From positions 1,116,001 to 1,180,000 of the forward strand of contig CAVVYA010000002.1 in NCBI GenBank assembly GCA_963752345.1: a DNA stretch of 64,000 nt, in the 5' to 3' direction. The DNA comes from CAVVYA01 sp963752345 (GTDB taxonomy: Bacteria > Pseudomonadota > Alphaproteobacteria > SMXQ01). The translations under genes were made by a program, and so were the position numbers. This document shows positions 18,559-27,548 of the stretch, one piece after another. The notes under the pieces were generated by a model that saw nothing but the letters and a program-made list of their open reading frames with translations, was not told where the DNA came from and made no database searches. Numbering within the stretch: the first letter of the stretch is position 1; every line of letters begins with the position of its first letter.

Positions 18559-19287
18559 ATGAAGCCCGACGCGCTGCTCTCCCGCCTGCTCTACAAAGAT
18601 CCGCTCCTGCTGGTGATCGACAAGCCCGCCGGGCTGCCGGTCCATGCCGGCCCCAAGGGCGGCGAAAACCTGGAGCAGTTCTTCCCCGCCCTGCGCTTCG
18701 GCCTGCCGCGCTCGCCGGCGCTCGCCCATCGGCTCGACCGCGACACCAGCGGCTGCCTGGTGCTCGGGCGCCATCGCAAGGCGCTCGCCAAGCTCGGCAA
18801 GCTGTTCTCCTCGGGCCGCGTCAGCAAGACCTATTGGGCGATCGTCGCCGGCGCGCCACCGCAAGCCGAGGGCCGCATCGATCTGCCGCTGATGAAGCGC
18901 TCGACGGAGCGCGGCTGGTGGATGAAGACCGATCCGGAAGGCCTGCCGACCATCACCGACTACAAGCTGATGGGCCGCAGCGAAAATTATTCCTGGCTCG
19001 AGCTCAAGCCGCAGACCGGCCGCACCCACCAGATCCGCGTCCATTGCGCGGCGCTCGGCTGCCCTATCCTCGGCGATCCGATCTACGGCGGCGAGGTCAC
19101 GGAAGCGGCCACCCGCCCGCTGCACCTGCACGCGCGCGCCATTTCCGTGCCGATCTACCCGTCGCGCGAACCCGTCGCGGTCACCGCACCGGTGCCCGAA
19201 CACATGCGCGCCCTGCTCGAAGCTTGCGGGTTTCGCGAAGATACGGCGGTGCTGGAAGCCGCATCGGCGGCCCGGGAGTCGGCGTAG
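18559..19287 (+). CDS. RluA-family pseudouridine synthase
   Basis: A protein of 242 residues. The catalytic motif HRLDRDTSG holds Asp60, and the start of the domain (PLLLVIDKPAGLPVHAGP) and the RTHQIRVHCAALGCPILGD motif are typical for RluA/RluC/RluD. There is no N-terminal S4 domain, so it resembles RluA or TruC more than RluC/D. The RNA target cannot be decided. It starts shortly after the duplicated bfr tail and may read through from bfd-bfr. Confidence 0.9.
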   Translation: MKPDALLSRLLYKDPLLLVIDKPAGLPVHAGPKGGENLEQFFPALRFGLPRSPALAHRLDRDTSGCLVLGRHRKALAKLGKLFSSGRVSKTYWAIVAGAPPQAEGRIDLPLMKRSTERGWWMKTDPEGLPTITDYKLMGRSENYSWLELKPQTGRTHQIRVHCAALGCPILGDPIYGGEVTEAATRPLHLHARAISVPIYPSREPVAVTAPVPEHMRALLEACGFREDTAVLEAASAARESA

Positions 19288-19324
19288 ACGAGCCGGGGCA
19301 TGACGGCGAACGCAACAGCGGGCC

Positions 19325-19744
19325 TCAGCGCAACGCGCTGTTGATCAGGTATTGACCGACGTCGGCCGGCGTGGACTTGAAGGCCTTGAGCTCGGCCTGC
19401 TCGTTTTCCAGGGCGTGCTTGACCAGGAAATGGTTCTCGACGTTGTCGGGCTTGACCTTGAAGATGCCGCGCGCGCCGCGGATCTTGGGGTAGAGGCCGG
19501 GATCGACCATCTTCTCGCGCTGGGCGAGCCGTGCGATCAGTGCCTCTTCGTCCGCGCTCTCCAACGTCTCCTGCTTCAGCAGCTTCCAGTCGGAGAAGCC
19601 GCCGGTTGCGTTCTCGTTCATGGCATTGACCGCGTCCTCCGCCAATTCCTCGGCGACACCCAGCTTATAGATGTGCTTGGTGAGGCCGACATCGGCGCCC
19701 CATTTGCCGAGATCCCGGCTGCTCGCCACAAACACCACAGGCAT
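19325..19744 (-). CDS. Conserved hypothetical protein (139 residues)
   Basis: No family recognised. It begins MPVVFVASSRDLGKWGADVG and is predicted soluble, acidic and mostly helical: VAEELAEDAVNAMNENATGG, ESADEEALIARLAQREKM and FLVKHALENEQAELKAFKS are amphipathic. There is no signal peptide or membrane segment. It ends with DVGQYLINSALR. The codon usage looks like that of its neighbours, so it is taken as a real gene. It lies alone between two oppositely oriented RNA-related genes. Confidence 0.6.
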   Translation of the reverse strand: MPVVFVASSRDLGKWGADVGLTKHIYKLGVAEELAEDAVNAMNENATGGFSDWKLLKQETLESADEEALIARLAQREKMVDPGLYPKIRGARGIFKVKPDNVENHFLVKHALENEQAELKAFKSTPADVGQYLINSALR

Positions 19745-19810
19745 GAATTTTCCTTCGCTCCGACGTTTCGCCCAGATTGCACAGGCTTCCCATGGGCGTC
19801 AATCGACAGC

Positions 19811-19910
19811 GCGCGACGAAGGTCCCGAAACCCAGGCGCGGACGAAGGCCAAGAACCCAAGCGCGGGCGAAGGTGCCGGACAAGGACGCGGGACGAAGAT
19901 GCCGCAACGG
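19811..19910. repeat. 25-bp tandem repeat, four imperfect units
   Basis: Four units of exactly 25 bases follow one another (starts 19811, 19836, 19861, 19886). Their shared core is GCGCGGACGAAGG and the 3' half varies (TCCCGAAACCCAG, CCAAGAACCCAA and so on). They lie before hrpB and after the start of the hypothetical gene, outside any supported CDS. Confidence 0.75.
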
Positions 19911-19955
19911 ATAGCCCCTACCGCCCGTAGCGCAGCCATGCGATGAAGTGCCGTC

Positions 19956-22499
19956 ATGGCCGCACCCACCCATCCCGATTTCTCGGCCCCTTTGCCGATC
20001 GATCCGCTGCTTCCGGCCATTGCCGAGGCCTTGGCGGCGCACACCTCGGTTATCCTCGAAGCGCCGCCCGGCGCCGGCAAGACCACGCGCGTGCCGCTCG
20101 CGCTGCTCGAGGCGCCGTGGCTCGCCGGACGCAAGATCCTGCTGCTCGAGCCGCGCCGCCTGGCGACCCGCGCCGCCGCCCAGCGCATGGCGAGCACGCT
20201 CGGCGAGCGGGTCGGCGACACGGTCGGCTACCACATCCGCCTCGACCGCGCGGTCGGCCCGCGCACCCGCATCGAGGTGATCACCGAAGGCATCCTCACC
20301 CGCCGGCTGCAGGACGATGCGGGGCTCGACGGTGTCGGCCTCGTCATCTTCGACGAATTCCATGAGCGCAGCCTGGACGCCGACCTCGGCCTGGCGCTGA
20401 CGCTCGACGTGCAGAAGGGCCTGCGGCCCGATTTGCGGCTGATGGTCATGTCGGCGACGCTCGACGGCGCCAGCCTGGCCAGGCTGCTGACCGACGCGCC
20501 GGTGCTGCGCAGCGCTGGCCGCTCCTTCCCGGTCGAGACGCGCTATCTCGACGCGCCGCTGCCCAACCGCATCGCGCCGGCCATGGCGAGCGCCGTGCGC
20601 AAGGCGCTGGCGGAAACGACGGGCGATGTGCTCGCCTTCCTGCCCGGCGAGCGCGAGATCCGCAACGCGGCGGCGCAAATCCGCGACGGGGACAATGACA
20701 GAATCCTGATCCTGCCGCTCTACGGCGCGCTGTCGCAAGCCGAACAGGACCGCGTCTTCGCGCCCGCGCCCACCGGCCTGCGCAAGGTGGTGCTCGCCAC
20801 ATCCATCGCCGAAACCAGCCTGACGATCGACGGGATTACCGTGGTGGTCGACAGCGGCCTCTCGCGCGTGCCGCGCTTCGATCCGGTGACAGGACTGACG
20901 CGGCTCGAAACCGTCAAGGTGTCGCAAGCCGCCGCCGAGCAGCGCCGCGGCCGCGGCGGCCGCACGGCGCCCGGCGTGTGCTACCGGCTGTGGCCCGAGC
21001 CCGCCACCCGGGGCCTGCCGCTGCGCGCCACGCCGGAAATCCTCCAGGCCGACCTGGCATCGCTCGCGCTCGAGCTCGCGGTCTGGGGCATTCGCGACCC
21101 GAACAGCCTGGCCTGGCTCGATGCGCCGGCCGCGGGGCCCTACGGCCAGGCCGAGTCACTGCTGCGCCAACTCGGCGCGCTCGATGCCGGTGGCCGCGCC
21201 ACCGAGCACGGCCGCCAGATGGCGCGCCTGCCGATGCATCCCCGGCTCGCCCACATGGCGCTCATCGCCAAGCGGCGCGGGCTCGGTCCGGAAGCCGCCC
21301 TGCTTGCCGCCTTGCTCGGCGAGCGCGACGTGCTGTCCGGTAGCGGCGCCGCGCGCGATGCCGACCTGCGCCACCGGCTGGAGCTGATCGGCGGCAAGCC
21401 CAGTTCGGCCTTGAACGATGTGCGACCCGGCGCGCGCAAGCGCATCGCCGAGGTGGCGCGCCAGATCCGCCGGCTGCTCGATGTGCCGGAGCGTACCACC
21501 GACGCGCGCCATGCCGCGATGCTGGTGGCGCTGGCCTATCCCGATCGACTCGCGCAGCGGCGCGGCTCCGGCGGCTTCCGCATGGCCAACGGACGCGGCG
21601 CCGTGCTGCCCGACGAGGATCCGCTGGCGCGCGAGGACTGGCTCGCCATCGCCGAGGTGGGCGGCGGCGGCACCGACGGCCGCATCTTCCTCGCCGCCCC
21701 GATCACCCAGAACGAGATCGAAAGCCTGTTCGCCGATCAGATCGAAGCCGTGGAGACAGTCGCGTGGGACAGCCGCGCGGATGCGGTCGCGGCGCACCGG
21801 CAGCGCAGGCTCGGCGCCCTGGTGCTCGGCGAGTCGGGATTGCGCGACGCGGCGCCCGAACGAATCGCCGCCGCGCTCGCCGACGGCGTGCGCCAATTGG
21901 GCTTGTCCGCCCTGCCCTGGACGACGGAAGCACGCCAGCTCCAGGCGCGCGTCGCGCTGCTGCGCGCGCTCGACGGCGCCGGCTCCATCTGGCCCGATCT
22001 TTCGGATGCGGCACTGCGCGAGACGCTCGCGACGTGGCTGGCGCCTCACCTCATCGGCCTGCGCAGCCGCAAGGATCTGGCGCGGCTCGATCTTCGTGAA
22101 ATTCTGATGGCGCCGCTCGACTGGCCGCAGCGCCGCAAGCTCGACGAGCTGGCGCCGACCCATATCGCCGTGCCGAGCGGCCGGGCGGCTGCGCTCGATT
22201 ACGCCGCCGAGCAACCCGGCGGTGACATCGCAGCCCCGGCGCTGAGCGTCAAATTGCAGGAACTGTTCGGCCTGACGGAAACGCCGCGCATCGCCGGCGG
22301 CCGCGTGCCTGTGGTGCTGCATCTGCTGAGTCCGGCGGGCCGGCCGGTCCAGGTCACCCGCGACCTCGCCAATTTCTGGCGCACCGGCTATCCGGAAGTG
22401 AAGAAGGACCTCAAGGGCCGCTATCCCCGGCACCCCTGGCCCGACGACCCGCTCAGCGCCATCGCCACGGCGAAAACCAAGCGGCGGCCGCAGCCTTAG
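19956..22499 (+). CDS. hrpB: ATP-dependent RNA helicase HrpB
   Basis: A protein of 847 residues, the usual HrpB length. Walker A PPGAGKTT at 37-44, DEFHERS at 133-139 and SATLDG (motif III) mark a DEAH-type helicase. LATSIAETSLTIDGITVVVDSG and QRRGRGGRTAPGVCYRLW are motifs V and VI. The C-terminal HrpB-specific region ends with the typical GRYPRHPWPDDPL. The function is not known in detail in bacteria. The gene is intact over 2.5 kb, which contrasts with the broken genes elsewhere. Confidence 0.95.
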   Translation: MAAPTHPDFSAPLPIDPLLPAIAEALAAHTSVILEAPPGAGKTTRVPLALLEAPWLAGRKILLLEPRRLATRAAAQRMASTLGERVGDTVGYHIRLDRAVGPRTRIEVITEGILTRRLQDDAGLDGVGLVIFDEFHERSLDADLGLALTLDVQKGLRPDLRLMVMSATLDGASLARLLTDAPVLRSAGRSFPVETRYLDAPLPNRIAPAMASAVRKALAETTGDVLAFLPGEREIRNAAAQIRDGDNDRILILPLYGALSQAEQDRVFAPAPTGLRKVVLATSIAETSLTIDGITVVVDSGLSRVPRFDPVTGLTRLETVKVSQAAAEQRRGRGGRTAPGVCYRLWPEPATRGLPLRATPEILQADLASLALELAVWGIRDPNSLAWLDAPAAGPYGQAESLLRQLGALDAGGRATEHGRQMARLPMHPRLAHMALIAKRRGLGPEAALLAALLGERDVLSGSGAARDADLRHRLELIGGKPSSALNDVRPGARKRIAEVARQIRRLLDVPERTTDARHAAMLVALAYPDRLAQRRGSGGFRMANGRGAVLPDEDPLAREDWLAIAEVGGGGTDGRIFLAAPITQNEIESLFADQIEAVETVAWDSRADAVAAHRQRRLGALVLGESGLRDAAPERIAAALADGVRQLGLSALPWTTEARQLQARVALLRALDGAGSIWPDLSDAALRETLATWLAPHLIGLRSRKDLARLDLREILMAPLDWPQRRKLDELAPTHIAVPSGRAAALDYAAEQPGGDIAAPALSVKLQELFGLTETPRIAGGRVPVVLHLLSPAGRPVQVTRDLANFWRTGYPEVKKDLKGRYPRHPWPDDPLSAIATAKTKRRPQP

Positions 22500-22681
22500 G
22501 GCGTCGTCGAATCGTTGTGATGCATCCGTGATAAGGCTTTCGCGTCTAATGCGGTCGCGTTTCCGCACCGAACCTGATCCACTGCGGCGGAAAGCGCCGA
22601 GCTCGTCGCATCGCGCGCGGCTTTTTCTCCTATCTGGAAACCAGGATGGGACGGCTGCCCGCCGAGTAGCGCGCGGTCGCC

Positions 22682-23455
22682 TCAATCCACCGATACCATC
22701 TGGCCATTGCGCCAGGTGCCGCAGGTGCGTTCGCCGTTGCGCCGGACGATGCAGGCGGAGCCGTCCGGCTTGGTGTCGCGCATCTGGCCCTCGACGCGCA
22801 TGCCGTCGGGATGGGTGATGGTGCCCCGGCCGTTCTGCATACCCTCGCGCCATTCGCCATCGAAGCGGATGTTGTCGTGGGTGATGAAGGTGCCGCGTCC
22901 ATCATAGAGCCCGTTGCGGAATTCGCCGAGATAGCGGCCGCCGCTCGGCATCAGGACGACGCCGAACCCGTTGGCCAGGCCATTCTTGAACTCGGCCTCG
23001 ATCGTCGCACCCCCGGGCAGATAGGACACCCCATGGCCCTCCGGCTGGTCGTTCTTGAATTCGCCCTCGTAGCGCGAGCCATCGGCCTTGAACAAGATGC
23101 CGCGGCCCTCGCGCTTGTTTTCCCGGAAATCGCCTTCGTAGCGCTCGCCGCCGTCGGGCGAGATGGATTCGCCATGGCCGTTGGCCAGCCCGCGCCTGAG
23201 CTCGCCGACGAAGCTGCCGGCCGGCCGGCCGCCGCGCAGCCATTGCAGCGTCCCCATCCCCTCCGCGAGCCCATTGCGGCAGGCGCCCGACCACCGGGCG
23301 CCATCCGCCATGTTCATCATGCTGTTGAGCATCTGACAGTTGGTGCGTTTGTCGATCAGCCAATTCCCGCCGGACACCTGGGCTCGTGCCGTGGGAAGAG
23401 ACGCCGACAGGGCAACGATCAACAGACCGGCAATCAAACCTGTGAAACGAAACAT
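22682..23455 (-). CDS. Secreted MORN-repeat protein
   Basis: A protein of 257 residues with a Sec signal peptide (cleavage after TARAQ) and about six to seven MORN repeats, such as RYEGDFRENKREGRGILFK, YEGEFKNDQPEGHGV and YLGEFRNGLYDGRGTFI. The repeats form an elongated beta-sheet array. Two cysteine pairs near the N-terminus (NCQMLNS, SGACRNG) and near the end (ACIVRRNGERTCG) could form disulfides in the periplasm. Bacterial MORN proteins have no general function. It precedes the Mla operon end by 62 bases but is separately oriented only in the same direction, so linkage is uncertain. Confidence 0.8.
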   Translation of the reverse strand: MFRFTGLIAGLLIVALSASLPTARAQVSGGNWLIDKRTNCQMLNSMMNMADGARWSGACRNGLAEGMGTLQWLRGGRPAGSFVGELRRGLANGHGESISPDGGERYEGDFRENKREGRGILFKADGSRYEGEFKNDQPEGHGVSYLPGGATIEAEFKNGLANGFGVVLMPSGGRYLGEFRNGLYDGRGTFITHDNIRFDGEWREGMQNGRGTITHPDGMRVEGQMRDTKPDGSACIVRRNGERTCGTWRNGQMVSVD

Positions 23456-23517
23456 TCACCGCCTCGTAGGCAACTGCCCCGCCGGATTTTTGGAAGAACC
23501 GCGGCAGCACGGCCCGC

Positions 23518-24159
23518 TTATTGGGCCCCCGCGCCGCCGGCCATCCGTTTGCGCGCCGCGCCGGCGACCTCTTGGGCAAGCCTGTCGAGCGCCTCGCTCA
23601 TGGCGGCGACCGTCGCCTCGACGCCGCCGCCCTTGGGCGCCACCCGGACGCGCGACGTGCCGATGACCGGCTCGCTCCGGTTCGGTGGATAGAGACTCCA
23701 TTGGGCGTCGAGCTCCACGTCGCCATTTTCGCCGACCCGCTCGAAGCGCGACACGTCGACCGAAATCTGCAGCGCATCCGGCAGTCGCTGCTCACGCGGA
23801 AATATCGCGACACGGCTGGTGCCGAGATGCGCGGCGAGATCCTGCGCCAGCACGCGCGCGACGTTGTCGTCCAACCGCCCGCCCCAACGGTCGTATTCCG
23901 CGAGCGACAGCTGGTTCGGCGTCGGCCGCGTGACGATCTGCGGCCGATCGAGGTAGCGCGGCAGCGTCACCGGCCCGACCAATATGGCCTGGCCGTCGGG
24001 CGGCGGCGGCTTTGTCGCCTCGGGCGCCGACAGCACGTAGAACCGCGATGGCGCCGTGTCGCCGCCGATATCCACGCAAGCCGCCGCGAGCAGCGCGAGC
24101 AGCACCGCCGCCAGAAGCGGCCGCGAGGTCGACATACGGCCTCTCGATATCGCCATCAC
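23518..24159 (-). CDS. PqiC/YmbA-like ABC transport auxiliary lipoprotein
   Basis: A protein of 213 residues with a lipobox LLALLAAAC near its N-terminus, so a membrane-anchored lipoprotein. It has the ABC_trans_aux (DUF330) pattern: RFYVLSAPE, ILVGPVTLPRYLDRPQIV and LSLAEYDRWGGRLDDNVARVLAQDLAAHLG. PqiC-like lipoproteins complete MCE-type lipid-transport systems. Its start overlaps the end of mlaD (ATGA), giving translational coupling; an internal ATG at 24135 with GAGAGG upstream is the alternative start. It is the last gene of the operon. Confidence 0.88.
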   Translation of the reverse strand: MMAISRGRMSTSRPLLAAVLLALLAAACVDIGGDTAPSRFYVLSAPEATKPPPPDGQAILVGPVTLPRYLDRPQIVTRPTPNQLSLAEYDRWGGRLDDNVARVLAQDLAAHLGTSRVAIFPREQRLPDALQISVDVSRFERVGENGDVELDAQWSLYPPNRSEPVIGTSRVRVAPKGGGVEATVAAMSEALDRLAQEVAGAARKRMAGGAGAQ

Positions 24160-25136
24160 TGCGCCGCTCCTTTGCCGGACACGAGGACTCCTGGATTTTC
24201 CTGCAGATATTCCGCGAGCACCCGGAGAGCGCTGGCCGCGGCGGTGATCTCAGTCAGGGCCTGACTCATCTGGAAGTGCAGCGGCGACCGGTCGCCCAGG
24301 GTATTCTGCACCGCGCCGAACGATGCCTCGGCCTGCTCCAGCGTCTTGTTCAACCGGTTGACCGCGTCGAGCGTTCCCGCGGATATCTGCGGCACGTTGG
24401 CACCGGCCTCACGGGTCAGGCTGGTGATCTCGCGCGCGGCGAGACCAAGATCGGCAACCATCTTGCGGGTCTCGGCAACCAGCGCGGGCACCTCGGAAAA
24501 CGAAGCGTTGACGTGGGTATTGATATCCGCGAGCAGCGCGTCCGCATGGGTGACCAGTGTACTCGTGCTTTCCGACATGGCGGTGAACTGCTCGATCAGG
24601 CGGTCGACCGGCAACCGCCGCAGCTCGGCGATCAGATCGCTGACGGTGGCGCGCAGCTGGCTGATGCTCGACCGCCGGGTGGGAATCTCGGGGTAGTCGC
24701 GAATGCTGCCGACCAGGCGGGCCGGCGCTTTGGGATCGATATCGAGTTCGATCACCACCTGTCCCGTGACGAAGGACTGCAGCTTCAATTGAGCGCGCAA
24801 GCCGCGTTCGACGAGCTGGTCGATACTCTCCCAACCGGATTGCCCCTCGACGATGGCCTTGTCTTTCTCCAGTTGGACGATGACTGGAATGGTAAAGTCG
24901 CGTTTCTCGGTATCGTAACGGATGCGGATGTCAGTGACCGACCCGACGCGAACGCCGCGGAACGTCACGGGTGCACCGATCTGCAGGCCCGCGACATCGT
25001 CCTCGAAGAACATCACGAAGGTTTCCGTCGCCGCGAACAGCCGGCCGCCGCCGAACATGGCGAGCGCCGCGATGCCCAGCACCAGTGCGCCGAGCACGAA
25101 GAGACCGATGAGACGCGGATTGGCTCGTCTGCTCAT
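24156..25136 (-). CDS. mlaD: MCE-family MlaD substrate-binding protein
   Basis: A protein of 326 residues: one N-terminal membrane anchor (RLIGLFVLGALVLGIAALAMFGGG) followed by an MCE domain (VMFFEDDVAGLQIGAPVTFRG then VRVGSVTDI). The long C-terminal part is helical (residues about 150-320), as in PqiB-like members. It forms the periplasmic channel for lipids between membranes. The gene overlaps mlaF by four bases (25133-25136) and pqiC by four, so all are cotranslated. Other MCE types can carry different lipids, so the substrate is open. Confidence 0.9.
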   Translation of the reverse strand: MSRRANPRLIGLFVLGALVLGIAALAMFGGGRLFAATETFVMFFEDDVAGLQIGAPVTFRGVRVGSVTDIRIRYDTEKRDFTIPVIVQLEKDKAIVEGQSGWESIDQLVERGLRAQLKLQSFVTGQVVIELDIDPKAPARLVGSIRDYPEIPTRRSSISQLRATVSDLIAELRRLPVDRLIEQFTAMSESTSTLVTHADALLADINTHVNASFSEVPALVAETRKMVADLGLAAREITSLTREAGANVPQISAGTLDAVNRLNKTLEQAEASFGAVQNTLGDRSPLHFQMSQALTEITAAASALRVLAEYLQENPGVLVSGKGAAQ

Positions 25137-25927
25137 AGGACCCCCGATGCGGTTTCGTGGATGGGCGATCCGCCGCGCTCGCCGCGCGTGAGGAAAGCCT
25201 GGACCCGCTCGTCCGAAGAGTGCTCCAGCAGGTCGCGCGGATTGCCCGAGGCGATGACCGTCTTCGCCTCCGCATCGAGCAGGATCGAATTGTCGCCGAT
25301 CGCCAAAATGCTGGCGAGTTCGTGGGTGACCACCACGAAGGTTGCGTTCAAGCTGTCGCGCAGCTCGAGGATGAGATCGTCCAAGCGCTTGGCGCTGATC
25401 GGATCGAGTCCCGCGGAGGGTTCGTCGAAGAACAGGATATCGGCGTCGAGCGCCATGGCGCGCGCGAGACCGGCGCGCTTGCGCATGCCGCCGCTGATCT
25501 CGGACGGATAGTAGTCCTCGAATCCGGCCAACCCGACGAGCGCCAGCTTGAACGCCGCGAGATCTTGAATGTCGGGCGGCGCCAGCGCCGTGTAGCTGCG
25601 CAGCGGCAAGGCGACATTCTCGAGCAGGGTCATGGAACTCCACAACGCGCCATTCTGGAACAGCACGCCGAAACGCCGCATGACGGCCAGGCGCTGGTCC
25701 TCGTCGGACGCCCAGAACGGCGTGCCGTCGTAATAGACGTCGCCGCGCACGGGCTGCTTGAGTCCGACCATTTGCTTGAGGAGCGTGCTTTTTCCCGTGC
25801 CGCTGCCGCCCATGATGATGAAGATCTCGCCGCTGTTTACGGTGAAGTTGATGTCGCGCTAAATCGTCACGCTGCCATAAGCCAGGTCCATATCCTTGAC
25901 AACGATCTTGGGTTCTCCGGTCTGCAC
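25133..25927 (-). pseudogene. mlaF: MlaF-type ABC ATPase with an in-frame TAG near the N-terminus
   Basis: ATPase subunit of the MCE lipid transporter. The domain is complete: Walker A GGSGTGKST, Q-loop VLFQNGALW, signature ISGGMRKR and Walker B DILFFDEPSAGLD with the H-loop THEL. The reading frame continues upstream from the GTG at 25927, through MDLAYGSVTI, but a TAG codon at 25859-25861 interrupts it about 23 codons after the start. The first Met after the stop (25813) lies directly in Walker A and would lose the two first strands. One base change (CAG to TAG) explains it, unlike the frameshifts elsewhere. Reinitiation, suppression or a base-call error are possible; the rest shows no decay. 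Confidence 0.75.
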
Positions 25928-25931
25928 CGCG

Positions 25932-27107
25932 TCACACCCCGATAAAATTGAGCACGACGGCAAACAGCCCGTCGACCACGACGATCATGACGATGGCCGT
26001 GACCACTGCCGATGTGGTCGCCAAGCCGACCGCGGCGGCGCTGCGGCCGGCCGTCAGGCCGCGCAGACAGCCGGCGAGCCCGATCAGTGCGCCGAACACC
26101 ATCGCCTTGATCACGCCGATCATCAGGTTGGCGAAGCCCGTCGCGTTGACCGTTCGCGTCCAGTATTCCAGCAGCGGTATATCCAGGATGGTCAAGCCGA
26201 TCACCGCGCCGCCGACGATGCCCAGAAAATCCGCGTAGAGGCAGAGTAGCGGCATCATCAGCGTGAGCCCGAGCACCCGCGGCAACACCAGATACTCTAT
26301 CGGGTCGATGCCCAAAGTGCCGAGTGCGTCGATTTCCTCGTTGACCTGCATGGTGGCGAGCTCGGCGGCGAAGGCCGCGCCGGTGCGCCCCGCCATGATG
26401 ATGGCGGTCATCACCGCGCCCATCTCGCGCAACATGGCAATAGCCACCATGTCGGCGGTGAAGATGCCGGCGCCGAACCGGGTGAGTTGCACCGCGCCGA
26501 CGAAGGCCATGATGAGCCCGACAAGCACGGCGATCAGGGCGACGATGGGCAGCGCCCTGATACCGGCGTCCTGCATGACCAGGACGAAATCCGCCGCCGG
26601 AAACCGCGCCCGGCCACGCAGCAGGCGTGCTGTCGCGATGACCAACGTCCCAAAAAAATCGATGAAGGCGCGCGCCTCGTCGGCGCTCTTGTGCGCGGCT
26701 ATTCCGACCCGATGGATCAGCGTATCGCGCGCGGGCGGCTGGCGCCTGGATACCGCCGGCACCGCCGCCGCCATGGCAAGCAGCCGCCGGACACCGTCGG
26801 GGAGCCCACTTGGATCGACCGCGACATCGCGCTTGGCGAGATCCGCGCCGAGCTTGTGCAAATAGACCAGGAATTCAGAATCCCAATCCTCCAGGCCGCG
26901 CGCATCCAAGACCACACATTCGACGCGGCTGCCCGATGTTTCGACAGCCGCAATTCGCTCCAGCACGGTGGCGAGACATGGCACGGTAACGTCCACCGTC
27001 CACCGCCCGGCGAAGGTCAGCACCACCGAGCGCTGATCGAGGCGCGCAACATCGACGCTTGCCACAGCCGCCTGCAGCCTGACCGCTTCCGCTTCAGCAG
27101 AGGCCAT
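25932..27107 (-). CDS. mlaE: MlaE-type permease with an N-terminal STAS domain
   Basis: A protein of 391 residues: the first about 130 form a STAS-like domain (ECVVLDARGLEDWDSEFLVYL) and the rest is an MlaE permease with five to six membrane spans. GRTGAAFAAELATMQVNEEIDALGTLG is the family signature that contacts the ATPase. In E. coli the STAS protein MlaB is separate; here it is fused to the permease, as in other MCE operons of alphaproteobacteria. It is the first gene of the operon mlaE-mlaF-mlaD-pqiC. It ends four bases before the mlaF start. Confidence 0.92.
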   Translation of the reverse strand: MASAEAEAVRLQAAVASVDVARLDQRSVVLTFAGRWTVDVTVPCLATVLERIAAVETSGSRVECVVLDARGLEDWDSEFLVYLHKLGADLAKRDVAVDPSGLPDGVRRLLAMAAAVPAVSRRQPPARDTLIHRVGIAAHKSADEARAFIDFFGTLVIATARLLRGRARFPAADFVLVMQDAGIRALPIVALIAVLVGLIMAFVGAVQLTRFGAGIFTADMVAIAMLREMGAVMTAIIMAGRTGAAFAAELATMQVNEEIDALGTLGIDPIEYLVLPRVLGLTLMMPLLCLYADFLGIVGGAVIGLTILDIPLLEYWTRTVNATGFANLMIGVIKAMVFGALIGLAGCLRGLTAGRSAAAVGLATTSAVVTAIVMIVVVDGLFAVVLNFIGV

Positions 27108-27548
27108 AGCCGGCCAGGATCTGGGGGTGAGGCGAATTCGGCATCGGTAGGGCTGCGGGCGAAGCGTCGATTGACATCCGGTCTTATTCCCTTTGACGGG
27201 TCCTCTATAATAGTAGTCCCGCTAGGATAGAACGTCCGGACCGCACAAGCGCTGCGCCCGATCAAGTCGCGGATGCCAAAAAAACGTAAAAAATGCCAAA
27301 TCGATCAGATATTTACGCGGACACCGTCCGGGAGCGGTGCAAATCAGCCCTGTTGTCCGGCGCGATCGCGTCCCTGACCGCGGGTGGAACGGCCACGGGC
27401 GCAGTCTAGAGCGCCCGCCGTGCCATGCCCATGGAACTTTTTGTGCACAGCAGTTCGGTGCCACGGCAACACCCGATGGTCCAAACAGCAGCCGCTCGGT
27501 CTCGATCGGCGGAGACGAGGCGCGCCTCGCCTGACAGAGACCATGGCC
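27108..27548. other. Intergenic region before mlaE and after the TcuA-like gene, no gene seen
   Basis: About 440 bases without a supported CDS. It contains an AT-rich patch (TATAAT at 27206-27211 on the plus strand, AAAAAAACGTAAAAAATG at about 27278) that may hold the mlaE promoter, and a 14-base palindrome CGAGGCGCGCCTCG near 27519 just beyond the stop of the TcuA-like gene. No T-run follows the palindrome. No RNA gene was recognised. Confidence 0.4.

Noticed and set aside
19811..19910. Tandem 25-bp repeats as a possible CRISPR array
   Set aside because: Units follow each other directly without spacers and no cas gene is present.
27206..27211. TATAAT on the plus strand as a promoter
   Set aside because: No -35 box at a proper distance and no plus-strand gene follows within 2 kb.
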